Shown: positions 35,367 through 47,052 of the stretch, in pieces
Layout: every line of letters starts with the position of its first letter
How positions within the stretch are numbered: the first letter of the stretch is position 1
Assembly (NCBI GenBank): GCA_009823395.1
Contig: CM020519.1
Location: 14,008,001-14,072,000, forward strand
Direction of reading: 5' to 3'
DNA: 64,000 bases
Source of the DNA: Thamnaconus septentrionalis
Taxonomy: Eukaryota; Chordata; Actinopteri; Tetraodontiformes; Monacanthidae
The notes under the pieces: generated by a model
Seen by the model: only the letters and a program-made list of their open reading frames with translations
Database searches by the model: none
Told to the model about the DNA's origin: nothing
Translations under genes and position numbers: made by a program

Positions 35367-36981
35367 GCTAAACAATACTTTTCATATATATATTTAAATA
35401 ACAAAACAATGGTGTTTTACTTTTGGCCAGCCATTGAATCATCAAATTATATTGCTAGCTTGATTCAAGGTGCAGAAGTTGTTTATAGTTTTTACTGTTT
35501 GCTAGTAAACGTCAGCAAACATATCTCTTTCGACAATAGATTTTTTTTTTAGTGAAGTTGAATGATGTGAGTCTAATAGGCCACACCAAAAAGTTGTTAC
35601 CCAGGACGATCTCCATGCCACAGTGCCGAGTCATCTGGAAAAGGCAGAAGCACTTTTGCAGACTCAATGCAGCAGTTATTCAACTGTGAAAGAAGATGCG
35701 GCATGATATAAGTGACTTCTCTGGTGTTTGTTTAAAACAAGAACCTACCGGCAAAAGAGGCACGGACAATAATGAATATTTTATGGAATAATAACCGCTG
35801 CGGCCTGAGTTGTTTTGTGGAATTTAAGCGCGACGTATCGCGCCACATAAATTGGAAATTGTGCGGAAGCGAGTGAAAATAATAGGAAATCCAGCGAAAG
35901 GGAAAATAAACATCAGCTTGGGGCTGTTTATTGAAAAAAAAGTATCAGCCCCAATAATAAACATTAGTGGTGAAAGATCTAAACATTGACTTTATGCTTC
36001 AGGGCGAATAAGAGCCAGGAAATGGCGACTGCTTCTGGTGTCTCTCGGTCAGGGGCAAAAATAATTAGGATTTGTTTGAATGACTTTCACCACTTTGTGA
36101 GAGTTCATGCAGGCAGATACTTGATTGCACATGCACAAAGAATGCATTAGTGTCTCCAATTGGAAGAACTTTTGCAATCGACATTGCTAGAACGTAATGA
36201 AACTGCATGCTAGAACAGGTTAGATCCACTTTTATGTCATTGCAAAGAAAATGTAACTTGTCTGTGGCTAGTTCGCCTGGTGCCCCTCGTCAAATTACCC
36301 TGACGTACGCGCGTTTAACATCCGGGTTTAATCGGAGGATGATCATGACAATCAAATACAATCAGGTGCAAATGAGGAAGCAGTTCAGTCAAAAAAAAAA
36401 AAAAAATCTTTGGTTGTAAGAATTTCCCATCGATACATATGAACCAAATCCACTTCGGACCAACGTGTGTGATATGCGCGTAATTCCCAAATTTCAAAGT
36501 GTTGGATTGAGTCTGAGTCGTAAAAGTGTATTTTTTAACAAATGTAATGCCTCAGATTTGAATCTTCTCCCGTCACTAAGCAGTTAAATCCTGAGCAGTT
36601 TATCCTGAACATTGAGAGTTGTGTACTTTTTCATTTACTGCCCCCTTGTGTACGGTTGTGTAAATAACATTCTCATCTGGGCCTTGGGCTTTCGGTCGTC
36701 GCTGGTCGTTTTGCTGTAATGCGCTTTAAATAAATCAACCCTACAAATCATTTTGTACCTGGGAGTCTGGGGGGAGTTTCTCTGCTATTCAGTTCTGTGT
36801 TTGGTTCAGTAGTCACATGGCAGAAAGACAGAGGTAGAACTACCACTATCATTTACTCAGAGTGTATTTTTTTTTTTTCCTTTGTAATACAAACTCTGGC
36901 CCCTGCTCTGATTAATTTCTCTTCTCTTTGATTTTTTTTTTTCTTCCTGTTTGTTCTGGATTTTGCACCTGCACCCTGAAG

Positions 36982-37063
36982 CCCTCCTGAAACAAAGGAC
37001 TCTGCCATCGACTCCCCAGACGCCCAGCGCCAGGAGTGGTTCGCCCAATACTTTTCCTTTTGA
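36982..37063 (+). CDS. fam184a: fam184a last coding exon with stop codon
   Basis: The exon follows acceptor CCCTGAAG. Its first C completes a serine codon, and then it reads PPETKDSAIDSPDAQRQEWF and AQYFSF before TGA at 37061-37063. The end of mammalian FAM184A is SPDPQRQEWFARYFTF (recalled), so the C-terminus is essentially conserved and the gene ends here. The eight exons in the window sum to 1167 nt, 389 codons including stop, with all split codons consistent. This supports intact coding capacity in this part of the gene. Confidence 0.96.
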
Positions 37064-38040
37064 TCGACCACAAACCTTCAAACACAAAGACTCAGCATGA
37101 CAACCAAATGTTTATTAAAAAAGAAAGAAAAAAATCTGAAACTTAGAAAAAAAAAAAAAGGATAAAAATATTAAAACTCTTTCTTCTTTATTGTCATTAA
37201 AGGTTCGGGGGGTCAATTCACTTTAGATCCAGTCAATTAAAAAAAAAATAATAATAATAATACGGTAATCTGATGGGCTGAGATTTCTTTCTCACTGATC
37301 TGTCGGGGAGATTGCACAGAACTTTGATGTCATTACTTTTCACCTGGGTAAATAATGCATTAATGGTCCGCTTGGTGTTGTTGACTGAGGCCAAACTGAA
37401 TTGAACCCGAACCGTGACCATCAAATGTCATCACTCTGATCTGATTTGATTGTTTGATTCTCTCTGATTGTTTCACTGTGGATGAGTTTGTCTCTTAGTA
37501 CAGTGACAATGATCATCACTATGTTTGATGTTTATTTAAAAAAAAAAAAACAACAACCTTTACTTAACTTATTTTGCAGTTTCTAAGAACTAGGGGGGGT
37601 GAGTGGTGCATTATCATGCTGCTAAATGCCATTGTTGGACTACAGTAAGAAATATATATAGATATATATAAATGGTAGGTTTATTGTGCTCTCTCTGTAC
37701 GTGGGCTCACTGCATACTGCATTCTTAGACTAGGAGCGCTGATCTAAGACCAGTTTGCTTCCTCGGCTAAGGCGTTATTTGATCCTGGATCAGATACACT
37801 TGTCCAGTGTGCTTCGTGAACACGGGCTGGTTGTGAGGAACGGCACCATCATGGCGAGTTTGTTGAAGCTGCATAGGAGTTTCTGCAAATTTTGGTAGAA
37901 TATGAAAAACCTGTTTGTATGTTTGTCTGTCTCTACACAGATATAATGATGTCTCACCAAAATTTTAAAAACAAAAATAGCATATTTTATATTTATATTA
38001 TAATGTGTATGCTTAATAAATAATTATTGTGACATTTACT
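37064..38040 (+). other. fam184a 3' UTR (approximate)
   Basis: AT-rich sequence follows the stop codon, with poly(A)-like runs and a TATATAGATATATA block near 37655. Candidate cleavage signals are ATTAAA at 37196-37201 and AATAAA at 38015-38020. The distal signal gives a UTR of about 970 bases. The true end needs transcript data. Confidence 0.5.
38015..38020 (+). terminator. Candidate poly(A) signal for fam184a
   Basis: This is the canonical AATAAA hexamer, followed within 40 bases by the T/G-rich TTGTGACATTTACTTTTGGC. It is the last canonical signal before the next gene's promoter region. Confidence 0.4.
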
Positions 38041-38166
38041 TTTGGCTTATTTGTCGTTAATTCGAACATGCTGGCCATATAGAACGACTTCATTCACTGA
38101 ATACCCTAAACAGTTGTTTGATAATGCAAGGTTCACTTCATGTGGTGCACTATACTCCTCCACCAG

Positions 38167-38397
38167 GTTGGACCAGGATTCAGTGCTTTAGGATTGCCCG
38201 CAGCCATGACACAGATTCAGCAAGGTCCCGGAAACACTCTGCGTGGTTGCTGCAGATTCGTGATGCCAAACTCCAGCTCCACCACCGCACTCAGTGAACA
38301 TGGACTCGGTGCATGGCACACGCTGCTGGTGGCAGCCATCTACGGATGGTCCGACGTGATTCACAAAGGGGTGGAGATGGGCCTCAGTAAAACTCAG
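38167..38397 (+). other. Unidentified exon-like open segment
   Basis: A CACCAG acceptor-like site precedes and CAG|GTATAG follows. Between them are 231 bases (77 codons) open in one frame, phase 0 at both ends, including CRFVMPNSSSTTALSEHGLG and AWHTLLVAAIYGWSDVIHKG. The residue mix looks protein-like, but I do not recognise the family. If the donor is not used, the frame stops at TAG six bases later (38403). It lies between fam184a and ptrhd1 on the same strand. It may be an exon of an unrecognised gene, a decayed gene fragment, or chance. Confidence 0.25.
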
Positions 38398-38944
38398 GTA
38401 TAGGCATCTGAGGGATGCTGATTAGTAATGGGCCCTGGGTAAAAAAAATAATAATAATAATAAAAAAAGATCCCCCACTTCATAGCACCAGTAGCAGCAG
38501 CCAAGACTGTTACTGATACATAGCAGGATGAATCCATTACTTCAAATTCTGATTCCACCATAACTTGTCGCAGTTAAAATCGCCACTCATTGTTATTTTC
38601 ATAGTCGTAGATAAATCACGAAAAAAAATGATTAAAAACTACTTCCATCTCGAACTTTGTGATAGTGAGGAGATGAGCCAGGTTTGTATTTACATTTGGA
38701 TTGAAAGTGATAAAGATGCGCCGTAAAATATACAGGAATGGAATTTGTACTCCCTGATTTGCTAAATATGGTAAGCTTGAAGATAGGGGGCCTAAAAATA
38801 AAGAAAGTATACATTTAAGGATAACAGTCGACATGTACGCCTGAAAACGTTCATTTCTGTGAACCGTGAACAGATTTGCACATGCATTATTCAGAATGAC
38901 CACAAGGTGGGAGCAATGCTTCGATATGCTGTGTCATCTGGCGC

Positions 38945-38995
38945 CTGAACCGGAAGACAAACAAACTCACGAGTCACTTCCGGTACGTGGTAAAC
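38945..38995 (+). promoter_or_regulatory. ptrhd1 proximal promoter / 5' UTR with paired ETS-type sites
   Basis: ACCGGAAG at 38949-38956 and ACTTCCGG at 38976-38983 are ETS-family consensus cores in opposite orientations. They lie within 50 bases of the ATG, and there is no TATA box. This is the usual architecture of a housekeeping promoter. Binding is inferred only from sequence. Confidence 0.5.
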
Positions 38996-39205
38996 ATGGC
39001 GGCCCCCGTAGCCGGTCCACCGACTCGTCTGGTCCAGTATGTTGTCGTCCGGTCGGACCTGGTCCACAAGCTGTCCTGGCCGCTGGGAGCCGTGATAACT
39101 CAGGCCTGCCATGCTGCCACCGCTGCCATCCACCTCCACTACGGGGACGCGGACACCCAGCAGTACCTGGCGGAGCTGGACTCCATGCACAAAGTGGTGC
39201 TCGGG
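38996..39205 (+). CDS. ptrhd1: ptrhd1 exon 1: PTH2-like peptidyl-tRNA hydrolase domain protein
   Basis: Translation begins at ATG 38996 (AACATGG context) and gives MAAPVAGPPTRLVQYVVVRS, DLVHKLSWPLGAVITQACHA, ATAAIHLHYGDADTQQYLAE and LDSMHKVVLG, then donor GGG|GTGAGG in phase 0. Mammalian PTRHD1 has LVQYLVLRKDL, FSWPAGALVAQACHAATAAL and YLQELGRMRKVVLEAPDE (recalled), an unambiguous match. The QACHAATAA segment corresponds to the conserved N-terminal helix of the PTH2 fold. The family is related to peptidyl-tRNA hydrolases that recycle tRNA; whether PTRHD1 itself has that activity is uncertain. The gene is complete in the window. Confidence 0.96.
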
Positions 39206-40377
39206 GTGAGGGCCGCGTCGCACCAGACTCCATTCAAATAGTTGTCGATTTATTGTCGGCAGGCTCTAGTCACACGTTAAAATGATGACAATTAGGACAG
39301 TTGTGAAAAAAAAAAAAAAAAAGTTGTCTACGTTGTCCGTGTGGTTCAGGGATACCGGTACGTTTGAAACACCTGTTAATTAAAAGACACTTGAATGTTT
39401 TTAAATGCCTCAGATTGCCATGTGAGGTGGAAAGCAAGCAAGCAACCGTCTATGCTTGTTGGGTGCCATAAATGTGCCGTATTGAGCATGTGGGGTGGTG
39501 TCGCAGCCGTTAACAGTTTGGACTTTTAATGATACGAATCAGCAGCAAAGTTAAGAAATAATTGCTAGTTATCCATGCATGCTTTCCATCAGTCACATTC
39601 AGTCTTGTTACTTTTATCCATCTATCTATCTACACTGTACATATATATATATATATATACTGTACATAAACATATGTTTGTCTGTTTAAAAATAATAAAA
39701 TAATCATTTAAAAACAAAATTATATAATAATAAATGTTGCCACCTCATCGTAGCCATCAAATCTCAGTATTATTGGAAAGCTGGTTCATCCATCTTACAA
39801 TGTTTGTGAGGGTCTTTCAGTTGTGTGACGACAACTGAGAAGTTGAACCCAACCACCCAACTGAACACTTGCGGGATCAGTTCACACGGGCTGTATGTAC
39901 TACACTGACCCCCACAATCACGCCGGCTATCCTGCCATACAGCCTGTTTGGGGAATGGGATGGGAGCATGAGGTGGAGGTACTAGTGGACTGTTGGGGCA
40001 GCATGGGGTTCTTCTTACCTGACTCTGAGGCTCCTCATTCTAAAAAAAAAAAAAGAAACACATTAACGTTAACATTTCATCTCATTGATTCCTGCTTGTA
40101 GAGTTGACTGACAGTAGTGTAAACTTTCCTTCTGCCACATAATCCCTGAGTCCTCTTCTCAGATGTGCTCTTCATCCAACAAGCGCACGGTCCTCTGAAA
40201 TGGGACTGACTTCTCAGAAAGGGAGATTAACCAGCTTTGCCAATGGTGTCAACAGATGTAATAGAAATGTGAAATGTCTCAGTGTTGAATTGTCTTGAAT
40301 TACTGTCATCAGAGCACTGTATTAGTTGGCGTTTCATGCATATGAATGCGGCGTAAAACAGTTCTGTGTTAATCCAG
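39206..40377 (+). other. ptrhd1 intron
   Basis: This intron of about 1.2 kb begins GTGAGG and ends TTAATCCAG. It contains poly(A) runs and a TA microsatellite at about 39638-39659. Nothing else is supported. Confidence 0.9.
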
Positions 40378-40548
40378 GCTCCCGATGAGGCGGCACTCTC
40401 CACTCTCGCCGAGAACCTGACGCAGGCCGGCGTGGCCCACAAGCTTTGGATTGAGCAGCCGGAGAACATCCCCACCTGCTTGGCGCTGAAGCCGTGCGCC
40501 AAAGAGACTGTGCAGCCGCTGCTGCGCAAGTTCAAGCTCTTCAAGTAA
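40378..40548 (+). CDS. ptrhd1: ptrhd1 exon 2 with stop codon
   Basis: The acceptor TTAATCCAG is followed directly by [40 protein letters not shown] and [16 protein letters not shown], then TAA at 40546-40548. Mammalian PTRHD1 has [35 protein letters not shown] and KKFRLFK (recalled). The EQPENI(P/A)TC(L/I)AL(K/R)P motif is the C-terminal PTH2 core strand and loop. Exons 1 and 2 together give 126 residues, slightly shorter than the mammalian protein, mainly from a shorter N-terminus. There is no frameshift or internal stop. Confidence 0.96.
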   Translation, partial: APDEAALSTLAENLTQAGVAHKLWIEQPENIPTCLALKPCAKETVQPLLRKFKLFK

Positions 40549-40710
40549 CAACAACTGAATGGTGAACTCAACAGCTCAGCACAGAAGTCTTAAAGGACGT
40601 TGCGATGTAACGGGTGTAAAAAATGTTGCATGTGCGAGTTTCTCTCTTTCCCTCTTAGTGCATCCACTCCCACCCTCAAATGCAAGATTAAAGGTGGAAA
40701 ATTTGTGAAT
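40549..40710 (+). other. ptrhd1 3' UTR (approximate)
   Basis: A short trailing region follows the stop, with ATTAAA at 40687-40692, a common variant poly(A) signal, about 140 bases downstream. The cleavage site is inferred. Confidence 0.45.
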
Positions 40711-43600
40711 TTCCTTCCTTGAATTTATCATGCTGACAGTTAACAGAAAATAATTAAGAAAGTATTTTCATTTGAAATGAAAAAAAAAATTTTTTTTTGG
40801 AATCTTTGATTCTATGGTGGCGCAGCAGTTAGCACTGTTTGTTACATTAAAGAAAAAAAGGTTGCGAGTTGAAGTTCCACTCTGGGCCTTTCTGTTTGGC
40901 ATTTGCATTCTGCGTGGGTTCTCTCCTCTCACAGTCCAAAGCCATGCACTTTAGGTTAAATGGCGACAATGCATTGGTCGCAGGAGTGACTTTGAATGGT
41001 CGTTTGTGTCTGTGTGACCCTGCGATGAACTAGTGACTCGTCCAGGATGTGACCCGCCTTTGCACTAAGACAGCTTAGGTCGGCTCCAGCGCCACACACT
41101 GACCCTGAGTGCAGGAGAAGCAGTGATAGGAAATTCATTTATGGATTCTGCTTTTTAATTCATTCTTAATTTAAGACTTTCTTATACGGTATGTTTTGGT
41201 TTTACATGAAAGACTTTCAAATACATAAATTACTTTTTTATACACATACTCGTGTTTTGTTTTTTGTTTTTGACTGGTCAGACTCTCCAATGCATCCTTC
41301 AAAGTACATTGTTTAAGCACCTTATTTATTGTTCTGGCTTTTCTCAGCACTGCTCAGAAGTATTAGCTGTAGAATTGTATTAGAATGTATTAACTCAAAC
41401 CGCATTAGCTACAATTAAAAACATCTCCCGTTTAGAAAACCCTATGGTAAAGTTCATTTTAAGTTCTTGGCAGAGTGCCAACAGCAGGGATACAAAACAA
41501 ATGAAATCGAATTCCTGTCGAATTCTGAAATAAATCTCAACATTTTAACCCTGCTTCAGACTCCAGTCAATTTATTCAGGAAATGATGAAATGCTCCAAT
41601 CACCTCATCAAAACACAAACCAAAATGGCTGCTGTGAAAATGGTCTATGAAGCTTGAAGGCTCATGTCAAATCATTATTACACACTTAACATATGCAAAG
41701 TTATTGTTTTAGCTCCACATTCATATAACTAAATCAGGTTTTTCGAAACAATACATTTCCTGCTTTCACTTTGTGCGAGGCTCAAGTTTTTCAGTTTTTT
41801 TTTCCCCCCCTGTTGTTGCATCTGAGAGCAGTTTAATCCGGCACAGCTCACTAAGTTCTTTGACTTTCCTCTCAGTCACAGTTGCATAATGGGAGGTTTA
41901 TTGCAAGTAATTTGTCTCAGTGGCTGATTCCAGTGTTTCACTGAGAAGATATTTCCGCATGACACCCGGCTATTTTTGGAATCTGCCCCTTTGACTGACA
42001 CGCATCGCAGCTCTGACATGAGAATGCAGGCATTGAGCTAACAAGAGCAGCGCACGGACTACAAAGTGGTTGCTGCTGCTGTTTTTCTTTTTTGTTTTTT
42101 TTGTATCAGGTCCCTTTAAAGCCTGCCACTCTTCGTTCGGTGCACTCTCCAGACACCAACAATCATTCAATATGGCAATATTACACATCTCTTACTAAGT
42201 TTCCTCAGCGCTGTTTTATTCTAAGTCACAACTTGACCAAAGCCGGACTACCAGCCCCAGAGGAATGCGAGTGACCAATTAACATATTACACACAATGTA
42301 ATTACTTCTCAGAGTATTTCCAAGAATATCTCCCGGAGACACGCCTTGGCATGCCGCTGACCCTCTCACATGTCCTTCCATCACAATAGAAGAGAGCACA
42401 ATGTACATGAGGAGCTGTAGGCATTTAACAGAGCTCCGCCAGTCGCCGAGGCTCATAAATCTGGGGGCGCACACAGTGTGTACGCGCTGACTTTTTCTGC
42501 CTTCCCAACAACATCACATGCTTTGAGAAAGGAGAGTGAATCTGCAAGGGCGGCAAACTGTAAGCCCGGTTTTCAACTTACAAAAAGAAAGGAGAGTCGA
42601 GAAATTGACTGTGAAACTCAATTGTAATTTATCTAATCTGCAAAGCAATTTGTAGATTTCTGGCCCACAGGCCTCACGGGACAATCTCCAAAATGTAGCA
42701 GGTAACCGAGAAAGTGCATTGAGATGTTAGAGATAAACAACAACAACAACAAAAAGACCATCCCAATCTGTCTAACAATAGTAATAATAATAATTTTGTT
42801 TTATTTTATTTGTTTAATTTATTCAGCCTCTATTAGCACACGACGCGCACGTTCAATTGACAAACCGAGATCGTTTTGTGTTTTTTTTTATTGGCGAGGT
42901 GAATGACAACAGCGCGCAGTTCCTATCTTAACTTTCACCAACAGTCGTAATGTTGCATCAGACCCCTCTTCCTCTCTCTCAATTCCTGTTTAGACCACCA
43001 GGTGACAAAACCTGTAATTATCAGGTCACAGTTTTCGGAGAGAATGTGCGGTGTTTTGCCTTTTTGTGGTTTCGGGATGTAGCGCGGGTTTGAAATGATG
43101 ATGTAGGACACTTCAAAGTAATAGTCGCATAAAATGTAATAATTTTCAATGTATTGTTAATTTTTTAGACATACATATCATTGAGGATTTTCCTGGAAGA
43201 CATGAGGTGAAAAGAGATTAACGCCAGTCCTCGTGCTTGGCGCCTCCGCCTCACCTGTAACAGTTCACTTTTCTGATTCTGTAACTTCCTTCCCAAAGTT
43301 TCACGATGTACGATGGACGAAGTCGATGAGTTCTGCGCATTTGCAACAAGGCTTTTGGTTTCAAAGTGTAAATTTCCAAGTTCATCGACAACACTGCAGT
43401 ATAATAACAAAACACCGTGGTGTTCCGTTTTTGCTCAATTCTAGAAAGCCAGAGTCCGTGAAGCTGTTTTCTAACAGGCTGCTTTGTAACCCAAGCATTC
43501 CCGTTGAATAAAGTTTCTGTAACCGCGAGAATCTTGGAAAACACGTATACATGTGTATGCGTGTATGTATGTTGAGCTTGCTGTCATTGCCTGTTCCCAG
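40711..43600. other. Intergenic region after ptrhd1
   Basis: Apart from the SINE/L2-tail fragment at 40813-41150, I see only AT-rich sequence, an (AAC)n run near 42739 and poly(T) runs. Open frames of up to about 100 codons occur near 43233-43544 on both strands but show no recognisable homology. Confidence 0.7.
40813..41150 (+). mobile_element. tRNA-SINE head plus L2-type tail
   Basis: GGTGGCGCAGCAGTTAGCAC resembles a tRNA-derived A box and GGTTGCGAGTTGAAGTTCC a decayed B box. It continues into GGCATTTGCATTCTGCGTGG, TCACAGTCCAAAGCCATGCA and GGAGAAGCAGTGATAGG, the L2-type tail also seen at 24856. The composite structure fits a SINE mobilised by an L2-clade LINE (known principle; family name not assigned). 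Confidence 0.7.
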
Positions 43601-43609
43601 TGTATTTTT

Positions 43610-44413
43610 CCGCCGCCCGCCCCCCCTCCTCCGAGAACATAGAACCTTCTCGTCGGGAACGCGCCCTTACGCTCCATGCGCACGAGCAGCCCTGTTTGTT
43701 TGTGTTGAGAGATTGGAAATGGCGGAGAGCAGAGACCAAAGCGATCACTTGGCTTTGCAGACGCGACTGCGCCGTCGGTGAAACGCAGAAGACCTCGCGC
43801 AAGCGACTCGCGGACTTCCGAGGGATTTGCAGCGGCCGGCGGGACCCGAGTGGGACGCGACGGGCGAGGATTTTGGGCGCAGGGTTCGGGTTTAGCGGGC
43901 TGCTTAGCTCGCTGGGCTAACCTTGCTGCTGGCAGCAGCCTGGCGCTAGCTGCTAGCCCCCGAGACGTACGTGATTTGAAACTACGCAGCCTTGTGTTTG
44001 TCAACATAAGCTGGCGGTCGCATCGCTCGCGCCCCGGCTAGCGCACACCTCGCGGGCGGTTTCCGAGCTCACGCGCTCGGGGCTTTGATAACATGAGCCG
44101 CGCGGGTGGCCAGGGGAAGAAAACATTGTCAACGCGAAGTAACTGCGGATAGAAAGTCAAGACATCTGACTATCCTTGCTGCAAGCAGTTAAGTTAAGCT
44201 GGTTAGCCAAGTTGGCTAACTGGCTTGTTTCACATATACACACACAGACATACACACACACACACACACACACAGTCTAAACTGAACACCCCACCACCAC
44301 CACCACCTCCTCCTCCTCCCCTGCATTGGATATAATTGTCCGTCGTGACGACTTGCACCGAGACCTCGCCGGAAGGATTGCTGTTTACGGGAATTAAAGG
44401 ACGATTAAAAGAG
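43610..44413 (+). promoter_or_regulatory. CpG island and putative non-coding first exon
   Basis: This is a G+C- and CpG-rich block with GCTAGC-rich sequence near 43895-43970, typical of fish 5' UTRs. It ends at a strong donor, AAAGAG|GTGAGCG (GT at 44414-44415). Short upstream-type frames start and stop inside it, and no long coding frame is present. I interpret it as the transcription start and first untranslated exon of a + strand gene located downstream. The gene is not identified. Confidence 0.45.
44231..44274. repeat. (CA)n microsatellite
   Basis: CA repeat inside the putative untranslated first exon, followed by short CCA and TCC runs. Confidence 0.9.
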
Positions 44414-44649
44414 GTGAGCGAGCCGAGATTTCTCTTTCGCTGTTCATGCTTGACAACATGTCATCACGACCATCTGCGATCTAACTGGCCGCTGCGGAGC
44501 ATATGCCCAGGGCCTCCGAAACATGCCTGACTCATTGTTGATTTTTCCACACAACGTTGCCACAGTTCACCGACGCCGTCTTTTACGTCTTCTCTTACGG
44601 AAAACAACAACAGTGCAGCGGGGTCGCTGGGATATTTCGCCACCTGTTT

Positions 44650-44688
<39 letters not shown>

Positions 44689-44957
44689 GAAGCCGCTGTT
44701 ATGTAAGACAATCCTAGCGGCCTAAAGGTGTCGCTGCGCTTGATTTATTCCAAACTTGCGTTCCAACCGCGGAAACTTTACGGACTGTCTTGACCTCCTG
44801 GTTTTTGTTTTTTGTTTTTTACTGCAAAAGCCCGTTTTGTGTGCTCCTTATTTCGAGGGCGCGCTGCAAAAGTGCGTCGTCGATTCTACGATTCAACATG
44901 CCCAGCCTTCTGTTGGTGTTAATTGGTTGAAAAGATCTTAATTAACTTAATTTCGGA

Positions 44958-44973
44958 GTGACGTCAACGTCAC
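44958..44973. promoter_or_regulatory. CRE-like site within a GTGACGT/ACGTCAC inverted pair
   Basis: The sequence GTGACGTCAACGTCAC contains the full cAMP-response-element consensus TGACGTCA at 44959-44966 and a second ACGTCA half. It lies about 545 bases downstream of the donor of the putative first exon. The motif alone does not prove binding. Confidence 0.35.
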
Positions 44974-47052
44974 CCCGGTGCGCCTTTAAATGGGTGGACG
45001 TTTAATTTGCATCCGACTGTTATGCAAACATACACACTACGGTTATATTTCTATTGCAGCGTTGTTTTTGAAGTGTCCACTTCTGCCATGCGATGCCTCA
45101 CGTCCTCCTGCATGAATGTGAGAAACCCATAGAAGTTTGATATTATGTAAAAGCTGACGCGTGAACGTTGAATCCCCCTTTGCAGCAACAAGGAGGGTTT
45201 TTGGTCGTAATGCACTCTAAATATGTGTTATCCATTAAAAAAAATACCATAGTAAGTGATGTTTAATGAACAGTCCAAAACAAGACAACTTGTGTGTACA
45301 TTTTGGGGGGCGGTTCAATGAAAAGCTGCCCGATCGATTGAGAAGCATGCATTGCGTTGCTTTGCATACGCTCAGGTTGTCCCAGAATCACAGTGGAATT
45401 TGGCCCCTTTGTCATCAAAGTGCCGCAGGCTTTACAGAGCTCAGTGTTGCTCTTTAAAAACGTAAGCGGAAGCCCCTCGCGTGAAGCTTTTGTTCAGACG
45501 CCGTAAACGTGAATCTATCTCGTCAGTAACGGAATGGGAAACTAATTTAAAGGGACCGGCAGTTGGAGCGCGTTGGGAGTTCCTTGATAATCGCCCCCAC
45601 CCCCTTTGCTGAACTGAAGTCTTGTGACGTAAGTGAACGCAAAGCATCTGAAATAACAACAAATCAAGTCGACGAACGTGGGAGGTCGTTCGAAAGGCCA
45701 GTGTGTTGTCTTTTGCACGTTTCCCAAAACGCAATTAGAATTTTTGCGCGACGATTTCCTTTTTCAACTTTGTTTGGAAAACACTGAGGTGCCGCTTTGA
45801 TTCGACTATAATTGCCTCAAAAAGTAATTAGCTGACAAAGTGTACAGGTTTTGAATCCATCCGTAATTAAATCTAGCGTAGCGCGGCGCTCCTTTATTGC
45901 TCCTGTTGACTCGTCGTCTTCATTCCGACACGCTTGCCCACAGGGAAATGGCTTGGCTGCTGAAATTCAAACATAATTGATTTGGAGCTGAATTAATAAT
46001 TCAATTTCTCTCCTTGCGCACACGCCGTGTGTCGCGGAGTTGTTTTAGCTTTGCGTCGCGGCGTACGACTGTCGGTCGCTCTCGCTTGCTAGATGCTGCT
46101 TTGCCGAGCCGAGCCGTGTCCGGAACGACTGTAAACGCCGAATGGGCAGGTGAGAAAAGTCGCGACTGTTGTTTCACAGCTGCTCAAAACTTTCGAACGA
46201 AGGCCCTCCCCTCATTAAGTCTGACTTTAGGAGGAGCCCGGGCACATCTCAAAAACGCACGAAGAGATGAATTATGCTTTGCCCAAACACGCAGCTTGCG
46301 TGGAGATGAAGGTCTTTCGCCCAGATATCGTAGCCCGAAAACAGTGACACACTTCTCGCTCTGAAATAAATCCCTTTGGGAGAAGTTTGTGTGTTTTGAT
46401 GTGGATGGCTAATGAGGGGTTTTATTACCGCGGCTCTTTGTTTTCGGGGGGGAGGCGGGGGTATTTCGCGCCCCTCATTACTGCGTTATCCCCACGTCTT
46501 TGAGATTTACGCCGCTGCGAGCGGAGGCCCTTCTTTGCCTTCTCCCCCCATTAGCTCCGCACGCGAGCTGTTAAACCTACCTGAGGATGAGGCACATTTG
46601 AGGCACATAGTTGGGGGAGTAGGGGGGTGGGAGCCGTCCTCTCAGCTGAGCTTTGTGTCTGTATGCAGAACGCCGGGGCAGCCATTTTAGCGCACACAGC
46701 ACCGCCGCGGCCCGTCCGCCACTGTCACGGCATTCCTTTTCTGCCGGACATACGGTCTAGATTTGTTTTGACCCCCCCTCCACTCCTTCCCCACCCCTCA
46801 CCCTCCCACCCCCTCACCCTCCCGCCGCCACCCCGGGACACCAGCAGAAAACCTGTGAAAATGTCAGGACGATGCTTTCGTAACAGCAGGCCGCTGCACC
46901 AAGGAGTTACCCAATCCTCACGTGGTGGCAGGTGGTTCAGTGTGGCTACACTTTCCATCACTCCTTGGGAAATCATTCTGTTTTCCTCGTGTTTATGATG
47001 TTTATGTATGCGTGCCTTTGTTAGCGCTTGCAAAAAAAATCTGGCAAAAAGT

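Larger units (their letters stand above)
32032..36981 (+). other. fam184a last intron
   Basis: The intron begins GTGAGA and ends CCCTGAAG. It contains the best-preserved element A copy (33154-33610), an interspersed-repeat fragment near 33774, a CA microsatellite and a possible short hAT-type element at 35249-35366. A CpG-richer patch lies near 34180-34520 without a recognisable exon. Confidence 0.85.

Noticed and set aside
40813..40880. tRNA gene suggested by GTGGCGCAGCAGTTAGC
   Set aside because: Only decayed A- and B-box-like motifs are present and they lead into an L2-type tail, so this is a tRNA-derived SINE, not a functional tRNA.
43471..44007. 178-codon minus-strand frame over the CpG island
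   Set aside because: It is Ala/Pro/Arg-rich, without any recognised motif, and antisense to a region that looks like a 5' untranslated exon.
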